From contig JAWRVZ010000179.1 in assembly GCA_037043235.1 (NCBI GenBank), positions 496,001-560,000 on the forward strand: a DNA stretch of 64,000 nt, read 5' to 3'. The stretch comes from Rhodeus uyekii (Eukaryota > Chordata > Actinopteri > Cypriniformes > Acheilognathidae). The notes beneath the pieces are model-generated. The model had not been told where the DNA came from, made no database searches, and saw only the letters and a list, made by a program, of their open reading frames with translations. Shown here one piece after another: positions 19,610-30,703 of this stretch (positions are counted from its first letter, which is position 1; the number at the start of each line of letters is the position of its first letter). The position numbers were made by a program, and so were the translations under genes.

Positions 19610-20502
19610 ATTAAAATTACTAATCCTTTAGTATTAAACGAATACAAAAAGTGACAGTAAAGACATTTAACATGTGACAAAACTTTAAAACTTATAATTT
19701 TAAAATAAATTACATTAAAAAAATTATTATAATATTTTTTTTCTAATTTGTAATAACATTTCACAATATTACAGATTTTATATTATAGACAGCCAATCAA
19801 ACAAGCATGAGACTGTCTGCACAGTCCCAAATATGTTCTTTTAATATTTTCTCATTAAAGCAAAACGTCCATATATTTTGCAGATTCGAAGAGTATATTT
19901 ATTTGTAAATGAGATCTTATTAAGCGGACACCTGAACTCAATAATTACGGTTAGAAACTGGCACACTATTATTAAGTGATGAAAATTACTTTGAGGGTCA
20001 CAGTTGTATTCTCTCAAGCAGTAAGAATGTGTCAACACATGACTGTTCATTTCTATTGGCTTGTGAAAGAGAACTGTGCTTTATACATAACAGATTAAAC
20101 TCTATGAATGTAGAGCTGGAGGGCTGTGAAATAAGCGTCGCACACAAAGTCAAGCAACCTTTAGCCCGTATTGGGTGGTAATAATGAAAAGCCCTGTAGC
20201 CAGGCGGCTGAGCTGATCTTTGATATGGCCTTTTTCCTCATTAAAGCCCCAGACAGCTGTCCACTTCTTCTGTCGTACCTCTTGCAAAGTCAGACCAGCC
20301 CTACAAGACAAACACACACTGGCAGATCCTGACCCACACAAACAGATCACAGCTAATTAAGCTGCTTTGCTATGCAATCCTCCCAACTCATCCCAGGAAA
20401 CTACATACAAACAGCTTAGCGCTGGAATCAGCTTGGACATACTGTTCCAGGGAGAGAATGACCAGTTAGCAAAAAACAAAACATTAAAGCAGAAAGCAAC
20501 AC
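19610..20502. other. Non-coding stretch; possible conserved island at 20150-20460
   Basis: No gene is seen. The segment 20150-20460 stands out by balanced composition, absence of simple repeats, and homeodomain-type TAATTA/CATTAAA words (AGCTAATTAAGCTGC near 20351). That texture is often found in vertebrate conserved non-coding elements, but I cannot test conservation here. Confidence 0.4.
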
Positions 20503-20506
20503 TTAA

Positions 20507-20719
20507 GGGGATAGTTCAACCAAAAAGGAAATGATATCATCATTTGCTCACCAACAAGTTATTCCAAACCTGTAGGAAATTCTTTCTTCCGCTGAACACA
20601 AAATAAGATATATTGAAGTATGTCTGTAATCAAACAGATGATGATTTGTTCTCTTTTATACAATGGAAGTCAATGGTTACCCATATTCTTAAATTTAAAT
20701 TTTGGGGGGAACTATCCCT
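20507..20719. mobile_element. MITE flanked by TTAA
   Basis: Starts GGGGATAGTTCAACC and ends GGGGGGAACTATCCC; the ends are inverted. TTAA sits directly outside at 20503-20506 and 20720-20723. The interior has the TTATTCCAAACCTGTAGGAA and CTGAACACAAAATAAGATAT blocks of a very common fish MITE. TTAA flanks are the target of piggyBac-like enzymes, although with AT-rich flanks TA or another site remains possible. Confidence 0.8.
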
Positions 20720-20800
20720 TTAAAAGAACACAAAAGGAAAATTCTCCAAAATAGTTCATAGTGACTATATCTGTTGAGTGCAAAAAATAGGGAAAACATA

Positions 20801-21311
20801 CAGTGGGTACAGAACGTATTCAGACCCCCTTAAATTTTTAACTCTTTGTTATATTGCAGCCATTTACTAAAATCATTTAAGTTATTTTTCCCCTCATTAA
20901 TGTACACACAGCACTCCATATTGACAGGATAAACACAGAATTGTTGACATTTTTGCAGATTAAAAAAGAAAAACTGAAATATCACATGGTCCTAGGTATT
21001 TAGACCCTTTGCTGTGACACTCATATATTTAACTCAGGTGCTGTCCATTTCTTCTGATTATCCTTGAGATGGTTCTACACCTTCACTTGAGTCCAGCTGT
21101 ATTTGATTATACTGATTGTACTTGATTAGGAAAGCCACACACCTGTCTATATAAGACCTTACAGCTCATAGTGCATGTCAGAGCAAATGAGAATCATGAG
21201 TTCAGAGGAACTACCTAAAGAGCTCAGAGACAGAATTGTGGCAAGGCACAGATCTGGCTAAGGTTACAAAAACATGATGTTGCACTTAAGGTTCCGAAGA
21301 GCACAGTGAAT
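20801..21311 (+). mobile_element. Tc1-like transposon, 5' part
   Basis: Starts CAGTGGGTACAGAACGTATT directly after TA (20799-20800), the Tc1/mariner target. A long 5' leader is followed by an ATG at about 21190 and around 40 codons resembling the N-terminal DNA-binding part of a Tc1 transposase (SSEELPKELRDRIVARH), with one in-frame stop (tgg to tag type change in GSG*GYK). Homology ends near 21311. The catalytic domain and 3' TIR are missing, so this is a dead fragment. Confidence 0.85.
21190..21311 (+). pseudogene. Tc1 transposase, N-terminal remnant
   Basis: This is the helix-turn-helix start of a Tc1-type transposase, which binds the element's inverted repeats. About 40 codons remain, with a stop codon inside and loss of frame after it. 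No DDE catalytic residue is present. Non-functional. Confidence 0.75.
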
Positions 21312-21325
21312 AATAACTTATTGCT

Positions 21326-21372
21326 TATAAGAAAAGAAAGAAAGAAAGAGAAAGAAAGACCAAAAGAAAGAA
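21326..21372. repeat. (GAAA)n purine-rich microsatellite
   Basis: Imperfect GAAA repeats directly after the Tc1 fragment. Confidence 0.9.
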
Positions 21373-23317
21373 CCAATACTGTTTTAACTGCTTGAAACGG
21401 GTTGTCAGGTTTGTTCAGAATTTAAGATTACCATGTAGATTTGGTCTTCATTGGCTGCCAATGAACAACATCTACTTTGACCCTCAAATACTAGAGTTTG
21501 GTTTGTGCTGTCAACATGTCAAGGAGGTGCTATTTTCTACACTGTGAAAGCAAATCCACTTAGCATGCTTTTCCAAAGCATGAAGACTCGGACTCAAATT
21601 TATAAGGTACAACCAACCCCATCGTTACTGTTCCTTTCCCTGTGTAGTCAAGTGCTGAGGAAGCCTCTGGAGGTGAAAGTCAGATATACTACTGGGCGTA
21701 TCGTTTCTGTTACGCATTGTACGTGTTAGACCAATCACAACAAACTGGGCCATCTGATCAATCAGAAGAGTAGGCTCTCGAAAAGGATGGGCTTTAGAGA
21801 GACAGAATACATTACTGAAGCGTTCAGACACTGTGAATAAAAAGATGATGCTACAACATGTATTATGAGAAAATCTTTGTTACTTTGGATACTTGTGAGA
21901 GTTCCAAAACAGAAACCTTTAAAATAGCATAATAGGGACACTTTAACTTAAATGTGAAAGGCTTCCAGTGTCAGTTGCTTCTAGTTATTGTAGTGAAAAA
22001 CAAACAAACAGTAAATTATGCTGCTTGATGTTGCAAACTGGTATTTGTTATCATATTATTTGAATTTATTATCGCAATAATTAACACATTGGTTTGTAGT
22101 GCAAATAGTTCTATGTTTTACTGCACTTTGTTATTCTTCTAGTTATTTAACTATAGCGGATAATAAGTTGGAAGTCTCACATTTACAGAAAACAACTTAC
22201 TTCACTGTTAGAAAATTAGGTGGATATAACTATGAATATAGTGCATAACACATATTCATCACTGTTACTGTGATTTTTAAGATCTGTTTTTTAACAGTTC
22301 TGGTCACTACGAAATGTAATTGTATTGGGGAAAAAAGGTGAAGATTCTTCAAATATTTTTCTTCCACAGAAGGAAGCAAGTCAAATGGGTTTCAAACAAC
22401 ATGAGCATGAGCACTGGCATCTTTGCAACTTAACTGCATCTAATTTTAAAACATACAATTCACTTGCACTTGAACCAATAGGCTTAAATGCTGAAAGGAC
22501 TCGGGTCTGCAGGTGCCAATTTTGCGAACACATGCTTAGTCCCACAGTTAATAAAAATATCCAGTTTTTAGGCATTTTAATGTCTGACAAACTGCAACGT
22601 TCCACCAAATCGTGACAGACAGTTAAATCAGGGCTGACTGTTGGAACATCAGAATGACTGCTTGCATCAGAATAATGTTTTCAGAAGTGAAAATGTCACT
22701 GAAAATACTGTCAAGGTGTCTCGTAAAGCCAGGAAAACTTTCTGTGCTTTAGAGTTCTCACAGTGATATTTTCAGCACTTTTATTATTATTTAATTTATT
22801 TGAGCGCAATAATAAATCATGCCTAAATTGCTAAATATGAATGAATAACATCTTTGCAGTGGACATTTTTGCTCTCTAGACATTTAATCTAGAGATGGTA
22901 CCAGTGAGACTACATTATCAAAAATGTTTTGTCAGATTACTTAAAACATCTAAATGAATGTTTATTCAAGTCAAAATATGATTTGTTATGACAGAATAAT
23001 TCTGATCACATTAAGTTAAACCAATGAAAGATCTAATAGAGTACACTTTTTTTTAAAGGTTTCACTTAAGGAGTGGCTAAAACAATTTTTTTAATAAGCT
23101 GCTCTAATAATGAGCTGCTTGTGTGTCTGATTTAGAACAAAACAACCATAGCAAAGCTTACAAACTACCACAGTCTTTTTATTACACTAACCACAAACGT
23201 GACCCCTGAAGAACAACGTGGGTGTTTTAATAGACTAATGAGACTACCTGATTGAATTTTATTAGAATTGGTAAATATTATGAAGCATGTTCTGTTCTAC
23301 TTATGGCTGAAAAGCCC
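21373..23317. other. Non-coding stretch, no gene recognised
   Basis: Frames at 21505-21729, 22325-22615 and on the opposite strand show no family motif. The segment 21530-21720, GACTCGGACTCAAAT to GTTACGCATTG, shares the words GACTCGGACTCAAAT and GATAAGGTA-like with 44590-44660, hinting at an old shared repeat. Nothing else can be named. Confidence 0.5.
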
Positions 23318-23580
23318 TAAAATGGTAGTTCACACAGTGAAAGTCTTAATGATATTTTTTTATTATAAATCTTTATAATTTTTTATAATTTCTTAGTGAT
23401 AATTTTCTCACCCTTATGTCATTTCAAACCTGTATGACCTTTTGACTGTGGAACACAAAATATATTGAAGATATTTTGAAGATTGTTGGAAACCAAAAAA
23501 CCTGTTTTTCTTTGAAAAAAGAAAGTCATATTGCAATTTTATACAATTGCTATTAATGGAATTTTGTCAAAACAATGTTA
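23318..23580. mobile_element. Degenerate copy of the 20507-type MITE
   Basis: TGGTAGTTCACACAGTGAAA at the left, then TCTCACCCTTATGTCATTTC, AAACCTGTATGACC, GGAACACAAAATATATTGAA and ATTGTTGGAAACC follow the block order of the common fish MITE. The right terminus is lost. Confidence 0.6.
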
Positions 23581-23599
23581 ATACATAAACATTGTTTTG

Positions 23600-24690
23600 A
23601 GGTTGGCCTGCATAATTGTTTTACTGTGTAATAAACTGTTTATCTTGTTTTCCTGAGCAAACATAACAGAAATGTCTAATATATTTTATACACTTAGAGT
23701 GTGTCTATACAAGAATTGACTTTCCATATACAATGGAGTAAAAAGAGTGACAAATAACCCGTTTCCTTTACCAAAATGATCACTCAGAGCTGAGATGCAG
23801 ATGTTAGAGCCTGAAAGCAGAATACAATTTTGTGATTAACTGCTCTTTGTTGTACTTTGAGTCAGCTGAAATCTTAAAAAAGTGATTTTTTTCTACTAAT
23901 TGTGGGAAAAAAATGAAAATGGAAATGAAGTGAAAAGACTGAATGAAACAAAAATGAAGTGGGCCTACGTAAAAAAAAAAAAACATGTATTGGGTTCTCC
24001 ACCAACAATCTTACCAATAACTGTATAAGCAAATACATTTCTCACAACTCTCTTTTTAGGAATTTAAAACAGTATTTGATTTAATTCACTGTTCTGTAAT
24101 AGGCTGCCTAGTCAAGTATTGGATTAGTGAACTACATGAACCTAAACAGCTGTTGGGCAGTAATTTCTTTCAACTTGACCTATTTTATCATAATCCGCTT
24201 TTACTGTGTATTGCAGGGAAAGGAGGGGAAGTCGGAAAATTTAATCAAAAGCTCACTTAAAGCTTATATTTTCTTCTGAATAGGCAGTAATTGGAATCAA
24301 TGCAGCATCCATTTGGCCAAGTGAAGCATCATCGGACGATTCTATGCTTAATCATTCAAACGAAAATAGAGATAGCTATTTGCAAAGAAAGATGACCCAA
24401 AACATATTCAAAGCAATCTCCCAGTTCCCAGTGGTCTATTTTCCTTCATCTGTAAACACAAATGCCTCAGCACAGCTGCATGCTTCTGTTTGCTATAAAT
24501 CATAAAAAAAATCCTCATGGTGATCCAGAGCTATTGCTCGGGCCAAAAGGAGTCCTCACAGGAAACACCCAAGTGAATCATAGAAGCACTTCTCTATAGT
24601 TCGATCAATTATTATTATTATTTAATATTGATTATTGTGAACCAACAACAGTTAAACAAAAAAAATAGACCCATGCAGAGAGCCTAGAAA
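23600..24690. other. Non-coding stretch; possible conserved island at 24225-24480
   Basis: No gene seen. The sequence at 24225-24480 (AATTTAATCAAAAGCTCAC, GCAGTAATTGGAATCAATG) has the homeodomain-word-rich, repeat-free texture of candidate conserved non-coding DNA. Unproven. Confidence 0.35.
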
Positions 24691-24694
24691 CAAT

Positions 24695-24857
24695 GGCACT
24701 TAACTCTTTCCTGCCAGCATTTTAGAAAAAGAAATTCAGCCAGCGGCATCAATTTTAATAATTTTCACAAAGGTTTCATGGCCCCCATATTTTTTTTTTA
24801 AATATCTAAACATGCAATATATATACCGGTATATATATATATATTTATATATATACC

Positions 24858-24896
<39 letters not shown>

Positions 24897-25085
24897 CATT
24901 AATTTCTTTACCAACACTTGAATGTGGGTAAATTTAATAAAAAAGCAGCGTTTTGAGCAAAAAGATGACTACATCCATATGGGATTTAGAACAATGATCA
25001 AAACACAGATGGAGTAGATAGAGTCCAATAACACCCCCAAAGCTTCACAGTCCTATAGCTAGTGCTGGGTTGACATTTCATTCGG
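24695..25085 (+). repeat. Dispersed repeat family A, copy 2
   Basis: Starts GGCACTTAACTCTTTCCTGC and runs to GGTTGACATTTCATTCGG. The reverse complement of the same block order lies at 30285-30703: GCCAGCATTTT, GGCCCCCAT, CATGCAATATA, AACACTTGAATGTG, AAAAAGCAGC, GATGACTACATCC, GATCAAAACACAGAT, CCTATAG. It has no coding potential and its class is not known to me. Confidence 0.75.
24814..24897. repeat. (AT)n palindrome with two ACCGGT boxes
   Basis: GCAATATATATACCGGT opens and ATATATTGC closes a run of alternating A/T, with ACCGGT at 24825-24830 and again at 24855-24860. The whole can fold on itself. In copy 3 of the family (30570-30590) the corresponding place has only TATATATTGCATG, so the run grew inside this copy. 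Confidence 0.85.
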
Positions 25086-25097
25086 TGTCATTAGACC

Positions 25098-25235
25098 AGG
25101 GGTAGGCAAGTTTGTTTCTAGAAAGCTGCTGTCCTGCAGATTTTGGCTCCAACCTTTAAACTCACTTGCATAGCCTTAGTAATCCTTTAAGACAATGATT
25201 AGCTGGTTCAGATGTATTTGATTAGGGTTTAAGTT
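25098..25235 (+). mobile_element. hAT MITE, one end
   Basis: Begins CCAGGGGTAGGCAAGTTTGT and includes GTCCTGCAGATTTTGGCTCC and TTAGCTGGTTCAG. This is the left half of a common fish hAT MITE whose other half should be its inverse; that half is not present. The same terminal motif bounds the element at 36839-37354. Confidence 0.65.
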
Positions 25236-25307
25236 AAACTTTCTTGTTGCTCAATCAGTAGAGGGATTACTGATTGGGATTGGATGGCATGGGGTAATGT
25301 CAGGGTG

Positions 25308-25435
25308 ATATCATGGCTCAGTGGATGGCACTGTCGCCTCACACCAAGAAGGTTCTCCGGTTCAAGACCTAGCAAGATTTGGAGTTTGCATGTTCTCTTT
25401 GTGGGTGAGGGTCTCTTATGCTCACTAGTGAACAC
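25308..25435 (+). mobile_element. DANA-like tRNA SINE
   Basis: TCATGGCTCAGTGGATGGCA (A box), CTGTCGCCTCACACCAAGAA, GGTTCTCCGGTTCAAGACC (B box), then GGAGTTTGCATGTTCTCTTT match the block order of the DANA family of Danio and relatives. The distal part is degraded. Confidence 0.85.
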
Positions 25436-25578
25436 ATGTTCTCAACATGTAAAAGTAGGCTATTTTCAATAAAAGTCCCAATATATTCAGAATACTTTTA
25501 GCTGTACAGCTATTTTGTCATTAGTAACCAATCCTACCTGCTAACACTCTGTGTGTATATCACTGTAACACAGTTCAA

Positions 25579-25860
25579 TGTTCAGGGAGGAAGGAGGCGG
25601 GAACCGGCAGACATTTAGCAACTTTTAATCCCAAAATAAAACGTAAATACAAAATAAACATACTGGCGGCAGTCCCTCACGGACGACTGCCGCCCACACG
25701 AACATAAAACACAACATAAATCCAGGCCTGGTCCTCTCTCGTCCTTCACTGTCGTCACTCCTCCTTTTATGCGGTGACTCGCAGGTGACGCTCATTATCA
25801 ATCATGCCACCGGCTTTCGTGACACTCTCACGGTCCCTCGACCACGCCCTGCTCCCCACA
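25579..25860 (-). mobile_element. Solo-LTR-like repeat
   Basis: Read on the minus strand, it runs from TGTGGGGAGCAGGG to CCCTGAACA, with GCATAAAAGGAGGAG (promoter-like) near 25765-25775 and GGGATTAAAAGTTGC (poly(A)-region-like) near 25620-25634. A shorter copy lies at 8102-8330. I could not find a matching target duplication, so the ends are approximate. Confidence 0.6.
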
Positions 25861-26235
25861 CTCTCTGCAAGCGTATATCTTATAATAAACCCATCAAATA
25901 CTTCAAATAATGTATACAAAGTAAACATTATAAACCGGTGCATTTGTATTTCTAAACAGGTTCATAATGACGCTGTATGTTACTGAAGGGCCCGTTGTAG
26001 TGTTTTGCATCACAATGCTTCGCTCACTTTTATCTTTCAACGTCTAAACAGTGAAATTGCACTTTCACCTTCAATGGCTTGCACTTCTGCACTCATAGCT
26101 TTTTACATTTAATGTGTCATGGTCCCACACTAGCTAAACACTAGCTCTTCCATCTACAGTACCCATAACAGACACTCCCTTTAAAAAAAGAATGTCCCTT
26201 TAAGGGTATTTCCCTAGTGACAAGCTGTTATACTT
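25861..26235. other. Non-coding stretch, no gene recognised
   Basis: Nothing identifiable, apart from a CCCTTTAAxxxxxx... CCCTTTAAGGG block near 26178-26205. Confidence 0.5.
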
Positions 26236-26239
26236 CAAA

Positions 26240-26555
26240 GCAATACACAAGCATGAGCTAAGCCAACCTGAAACTTTATTAACAAGACCAGCAAACTGTG
26301 CACCGAAACATCAACGTCACAACAGGATAAAGAGCTTATCTGGCATTTCACCATGTAACATCTAGATTTCTTTAAAGAATTACCACACTTCCCTAAGAAC
26401 TGTTGCATCTTGTTATTAAAGTTTCAGGTTGACTTACCTCACATTTGTGTATTGCATAGTACACAAACATGAGATAAGTCACCCTGAAACTTTATTAACA
26501 AGGTGCAGCGCCAACAGCCCATGCACTGGATCATCAGTGTCACAACAGGATACAG
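26240..26555. repeat. Triplicated repeat with a 43-bp-arm hairpin
   Basis: A block of about 43 bp ending AAACTTTATTAACAAG occurs at 26244-26286 and 26460-26502 in the same orientation, and inverted at 26409-26451. The inverted and second direct copies are separated by 8 bp and differ at about five positions, so they form a strong hairpin. The two direct copies are each followed by a diverged block ending GTCACAACAGGATA. On the minus strand the block contains AATAAAG, so an LTR or 3'-end origin is possible. Confidence 0.8.
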
Positions 26556-27468
26556 ACCATATATGACAGTACAAGTGGTGAGGGGACTCCAGCACACCAA
26601 AACCCCATGCTCTGAAACAGGTTCATTAAAACAGCACATGTTCCTATGTTTTGCATCTGTTTTGTTGCATCTGATGTGTGCGTTTGATTTTGAATACACC
26701 ATGTCCTTTGAGTGATAGAGTGATCATTTGTATGCATGCGAGTGTACGCAGTAACTGAACATGCCCATCACCACCTACACAAGAAGATGCTTCTTCGTCC
26801 TGTGTGATGTCACTGGCTCGGGGTGACAGGCGGCTGCTTGTGTCATCCGTCAGAGCCTCTGACAGCCTCGTCACTGGCTTGTCATAGCTGTTGTTTGTCA
26901 GGTCAGTGGGGCCGCCAGCAAGTCCACAGCCTTCGGGAGATCATAATACACCAGGGAACGCATCTCAAACTAGGGGCCTGCCTGCCTTCGCTCACTAAGG
27001 CCATCACATGCACAGCTCACACACACTAAGGTATAATGAGACAGGGGAGATTGGGGGCTAGAAAGGGAGTTGAGAATTGTTAATCTCATCCCGCAAGGAC
27101 ACAACTTGTTTGACAGAGACAGAGCATGTCCATGGGCTAATTTGAGAGAATTACAATAACCGCATTACGGTTAAACACTTAGCTCTATGCATATGAAACT
27201 ACATATGTTTGTAAGTGATCCATTTGTCAGCTATATGTGTGGGGCTAACCACATCAAATTGAGTGGAATGGTTTTGTAGGAGGATGTGGATTTCAAATAT
27301 GAGAACCGGATAAAGATATACAAAATATTGACACCAAAGCACTAAATCTGAATAGTATCCTTGGTAAGATACAACACTGAGTGTCTTGGGGAAGAAGTCT
27401 TTCACACATGGTGTGTTTCAGGCTATGAGAATGGCTCAAATGAATTTTGGCTCCTTTATATATATATA
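26556..27468. other. Non-coding stretch, mixed composition, no gene recognised
   Basis: The block 26750-27030 is richer in GC than its surroundings and has several short overlapping frames on both strands (for example 26823-27029 plus, 26644-26874 minus), none with a known motif. It may be single-copy regulatory DNA or an old element. Confidence 0.45.
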
Positions 27469-27835
27469 TACAGTGGAGTTCACTTATCTCGACCTCGGTT
27501 AACTCGCCAACCCTTTTATATCGACATGTTTGAAGTGGAACCGCCAAACTCCCTATTTGTCTCAGCATTTTCTTATTTGGTTATGTCGATTATTTTATGT
27601 CGCCGAACCCTAATATCTCGAGTAAAACAATGGGACAAATTCGCCACTTCACATGGTTATGAATGATCGTGACCAATGATCGTACCTAGTTCACTGCGCA
27701 TGCAAGTTGGCGTTGCACGTGGATCGTGGTCCATATGGTCAGTCTGTCAGTGACGCTTTACTCACAGTGCCGTGCAACTGCAGAAGAACTCGCGGAAGTG
27801 GTGTAAAAATCAAGCCTTGCAGATGCTATGGCAGG

Positions 27836-27940
27836 AGTTAGCATCACTGTCCAGGAATTCCCAGATTACATTGACATCGACAAAGAAGTCGTTACTGATA
27901 GAAGCTTAGAAGCATTTGTTTTCAAGCACACAGTTTAAGG
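27836..27940 (+). pseudogene. Pogo-like transposase, C-terminal remnant
   Basis: About 35 codons in one plus-strand frame ending at TAA near 27937-27939, with the acidic run DYIDIDKEVVTD. Acidic C-terminal tails of this kind are known in pogo/Tigger/Jerky transposases. No DDE catalytic core remains, so it is inactive. The assignment rests on the flanking terminal repeats more than on the peptide. Confidence 0.5.
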
Positions 27941-28052
27941 CAAAAAGCAACAAACCACAGTAATGGTGTGTACAAAAATATTCAGAACTGTGTCAGAGCG
28001 AATGTTTCTGTGTTGTGACTGTTTGCGCTGGGAGCGAATTTGTGTTTGCAAT

Positions 28053-28447
28053 TGTAACACTGGTTCCTGTCTGTCTGGGTCTTCTTTATCACTTCCTGTC
28101 AGTCTTGTCATTGTTTCACTCCCTGCACCTGTCATGTAATCACTGATCGTTAGTCTCCCAGGTGTTTGTAATTCCCTTGTGTTTAAATCACTCTTGCATT
28201 TCCCCTGTGTTTGTCGGTTGTTAATGAAGGTTGTTGCTGTTGTTTCTGGATGCTGTCGCTGTTGTTTCTGGATGCTGTCTAGTCTTAAGTGTCCAATGTT
28301 TTATGATCAATTTTGCACAAGCGTGCCATTTTGTTTTTGTATTTAAAGTCTTTTTTTTTTTGTTTATTATTAAATCAGTTTTGATTTTGATCCTGTCACT
28401 CTGGTCTTGGTTCCTCCGCATCGCACACCATCAGCCTGATCGTGACA
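28053..28447 (+). mobile_element. Solo LTR, gypsy/sushi-like, 395 bp
   Basis: Starts TGTAACACTGGTTCCTGTC and ends CCTGATCGTGACA, with GCAAT on both sides (28048-28052 and 28448-28452). It is clearly related to the LTR at 16757: CTGGGTCTTCT, CACTTCCTGTCAGTCTTGTC, GTTAGTCTCCCAGGTGTT, and the exact GTCGGTTGTT motif at 28213-28222. An 18-bp class repeat (GTTGTTTCTGGATGCTGTC) is present twice at about 28239-28280. It interrupts a pogo-like element. Confidence 0.9.
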
Positions 28448-28542
28448 GCAATGTTGGAGAATATGACTAAAGGTTTGTATCGAGAATGCCTTTTGTTGTT
28501 AGCAAACATTTACAGGGTATGTACATTTTTATTGTCAAATAA

Positions 28543-30284
28543 ATGCTATTCTTATAATAATATAAGGTTTATTGAGCACCATATTGTACATAGTCGTGAC
28601 ACTGAAGGCTGGAGTTAAGATGGGGAAAATTCAGCTTTGCCGTCACAGGAATAAAGTATATTTAAAGATATAATCAAATAGGAAACAGATATTTTACTGT
28701 TTATTTAACATTTATCAATACTACTGTTTTCACTACATCTAAAATGCAGCTTTGTTGAGCATAAGACATTTCACAAGAGCAAGTCAACCTACAACTTTTG
28801 AAGGATTTAACTAAATTATGCTCCTAATCTGTCAGCAGTTGGCCTCTCAATACAAAATCAGTCTATTTCAATATGGGTTATATAAAAAAGAATTGATATG
28901 TGTGCATAACAAGAAGGTCATGGTAAAATGATGTCACCTCATTTCATCTGTACTCCTTTTTTCAACCAGTAGGAGTCTAATTTAGTTCATCTGGGAGTTT
29001 GCGGTGAAGCGTTGGGATGGGCTTCCAACAGACAGAAGAAATTAGCAGGAAATACATCTATTCTCTCTCTCCCTCCAACGAACAAGAGTTAAAGTCATTA
29101 TCTGGATAGAGGGGCATGTGTTCCACTAATCTTTGACATCAAATCTCCGTTCATGTCCAACATGTCTGATCAGCTTGATTTGAGAAAGAAAAGTGCATTG
29201 CCGAGGAAGATTATTCAGATAGATCTAGCGCAGGACGATTTAGTTGTGAAACTAAATCCCTGTTATATGACAGCCTATCTACTGCAAAATGCCTTTTACA
29301 GTGTCAGTTCAAGATTTCAGTTTAACACCATAATATATGATTCAGACAGCAATGTCTGCAGAGTTTCAGGTCATGAATTCTCCCATTTCAGATTAATCTT
29401 AACATCGTATGAGCTTCTGGCACAGCACACTCATGTCAAACTTAACTTGAAACAAAACTAGGCATTTGAAACCTGGCATTCACAAACGTTGACAGCACAG
29501 CCTGTGATGTTATCTCTATTACTAGTGGAAGGTACCATATTAAAGTGCCTTTGTATGCATCTAACGTCAGTGCTGAGACCTCAATACTTCAAGCGAAATC
29601 GAGGAACGCGCTAGTGTGACAATTTCGAACGAACTCAGGCCACTTCATTTGAGATATGAAACAGCTTGCCAAAGCTACCAAAACTTTTGAAGAAAAGTTT
29701 GCTCCGACTGACAAACACCTCCGAAATACCATTGGTCTATAGCTATCATGAAATATGTAGCTGTGGAGCTGTGGATATGAAGCTCTCCTTTTCTCCTTGA
29801 CGCAAAAATACATTTAATTTCATTTCTTCGGTTCAGTCTGTTGTTGTCCAATGTAAAAAACAAACATGCTGGAGATACTACTGTCATTGAGTGTAGAGCA
29901 CCATAATACATATCATATGAGTGAGAGTAAATGTATAATATTAAGGTTTTATACTTTAATAGATTTAATTAAAATATGTTTAAAGTATAAATATATATAT
30001 TTTAAACATTCTGGTACCTACACACACATTTACGGAAATTCCTAGGGGGTGGCAATCCTACTTTGTGGATTTTCACTTATCGCGCATGCACCACATTATC
30101 CGTGATAAATGAGGTAGTGCTGAATTGCAGAACTTGAGCAAACACGTCCACATCGCTATGATCAGATGCTTTCTTTACTCTTTCACTGCGATTGATGGAA
30201 ATTTCTGGTTTTCCGCGTTGTCACTGTTATACGATGAGGTGCGCTGACGCATGAATCGACCAAAAGACATGTGAAGAAGAAAGA
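28543..30284. other. Non-coding stretch, no gene recognised
   Basis: The frame at 29153-29461 (102 codons, plus) is the longest; it has no recognised domain and its composition does not stand out, so I do not call it. The part at 28935-29140 has the texture of single-copy regulatory DNA. Sequence near 30050-30280 may belong to an element adjoining family A copy 3. Confidence 0.45.
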
Positions 30285-30703
30285 GAAACAAGCGAATAAA
30301 TGAAATGTTGACCCACGAAAAACTATAGGAAAGTAAAAGCGTTAGGGGTGTTGGTGACTCATTCTACTCGATCTGTGTTTTGATCATTGTTTTAAATCCC
30401 ATCTGGATGTAGCCTTTGAGAAAAACATGTTTTTCTCAGATTTTTGTTCAAAATGTTGCTTTTTTTATTAAACTTACACACATTCAAGTGTTTATAAAAA
30501 GGAATGCATCAAGCTAGAATAAAACATTTTCTTGTTGTTGTATAAAAGCAGAGGGTCTTCTTTTTTTATATATTGCATGTTCAGATGTTCATACAACAAA
30601 ATATTCTGGGGGCCATGAACATTTTGTGAAAAAGATTTGTTTTAAAGTCAAAATCAAAACAATTTTTTACAAAAAATGCTGGCTGGGGAAGGGTTAAGTG
30701 CTA
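30285..30703 (-). repeat. Dispersed repeat family A, copy 3
   Basis: Reverse complement of the family described at 24695: GTTGACCCACG, ACTATAGGA, ATCTGTGTTTTGATCATTG, CATCTGGATGTAG, CACATTCAAGTGTT, TATATTGCATG, GGGGGCCATGAA, and at the end GCTGGCTGGGGAAGGGTTAA. The order is preserved throughout. Confidence 0.75.

Larger units (their letters stand above)
27471..28542 (+). mobile_element. Pogo/Tigger-like DNA transposon, internally deleted, with LTR insertion
   Basis: Starts CAGTGGAGTTCACTTATCTC directly after TA (27469-27470), the Tc1/mariner/pogo target. It has the GTTAACTCGCCAACC and GCCGAACCCTAATATCTCG blocks also found at 7740-8101 (minus). Near 27836-27940 a short frame (VQEFPDYIDIDKEVV, ending in a stop) looks like the acidic C-terminal tail of a pogo-type transposase. 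The 3' part, split by the solo LTR at 28053-28447, resumes with GCAATGTTGGAGAATAT and follows the block order of 51530-51730. The right inverted repeat is missing here but present at 51849. Confidence 0.8.

Noticed and set aside
29153..29461. 102-codon plus frame
   Set aside because: No domain, no splice-like borders and no codon pattern that sets it apart; length is within chance for this amount of sequence.
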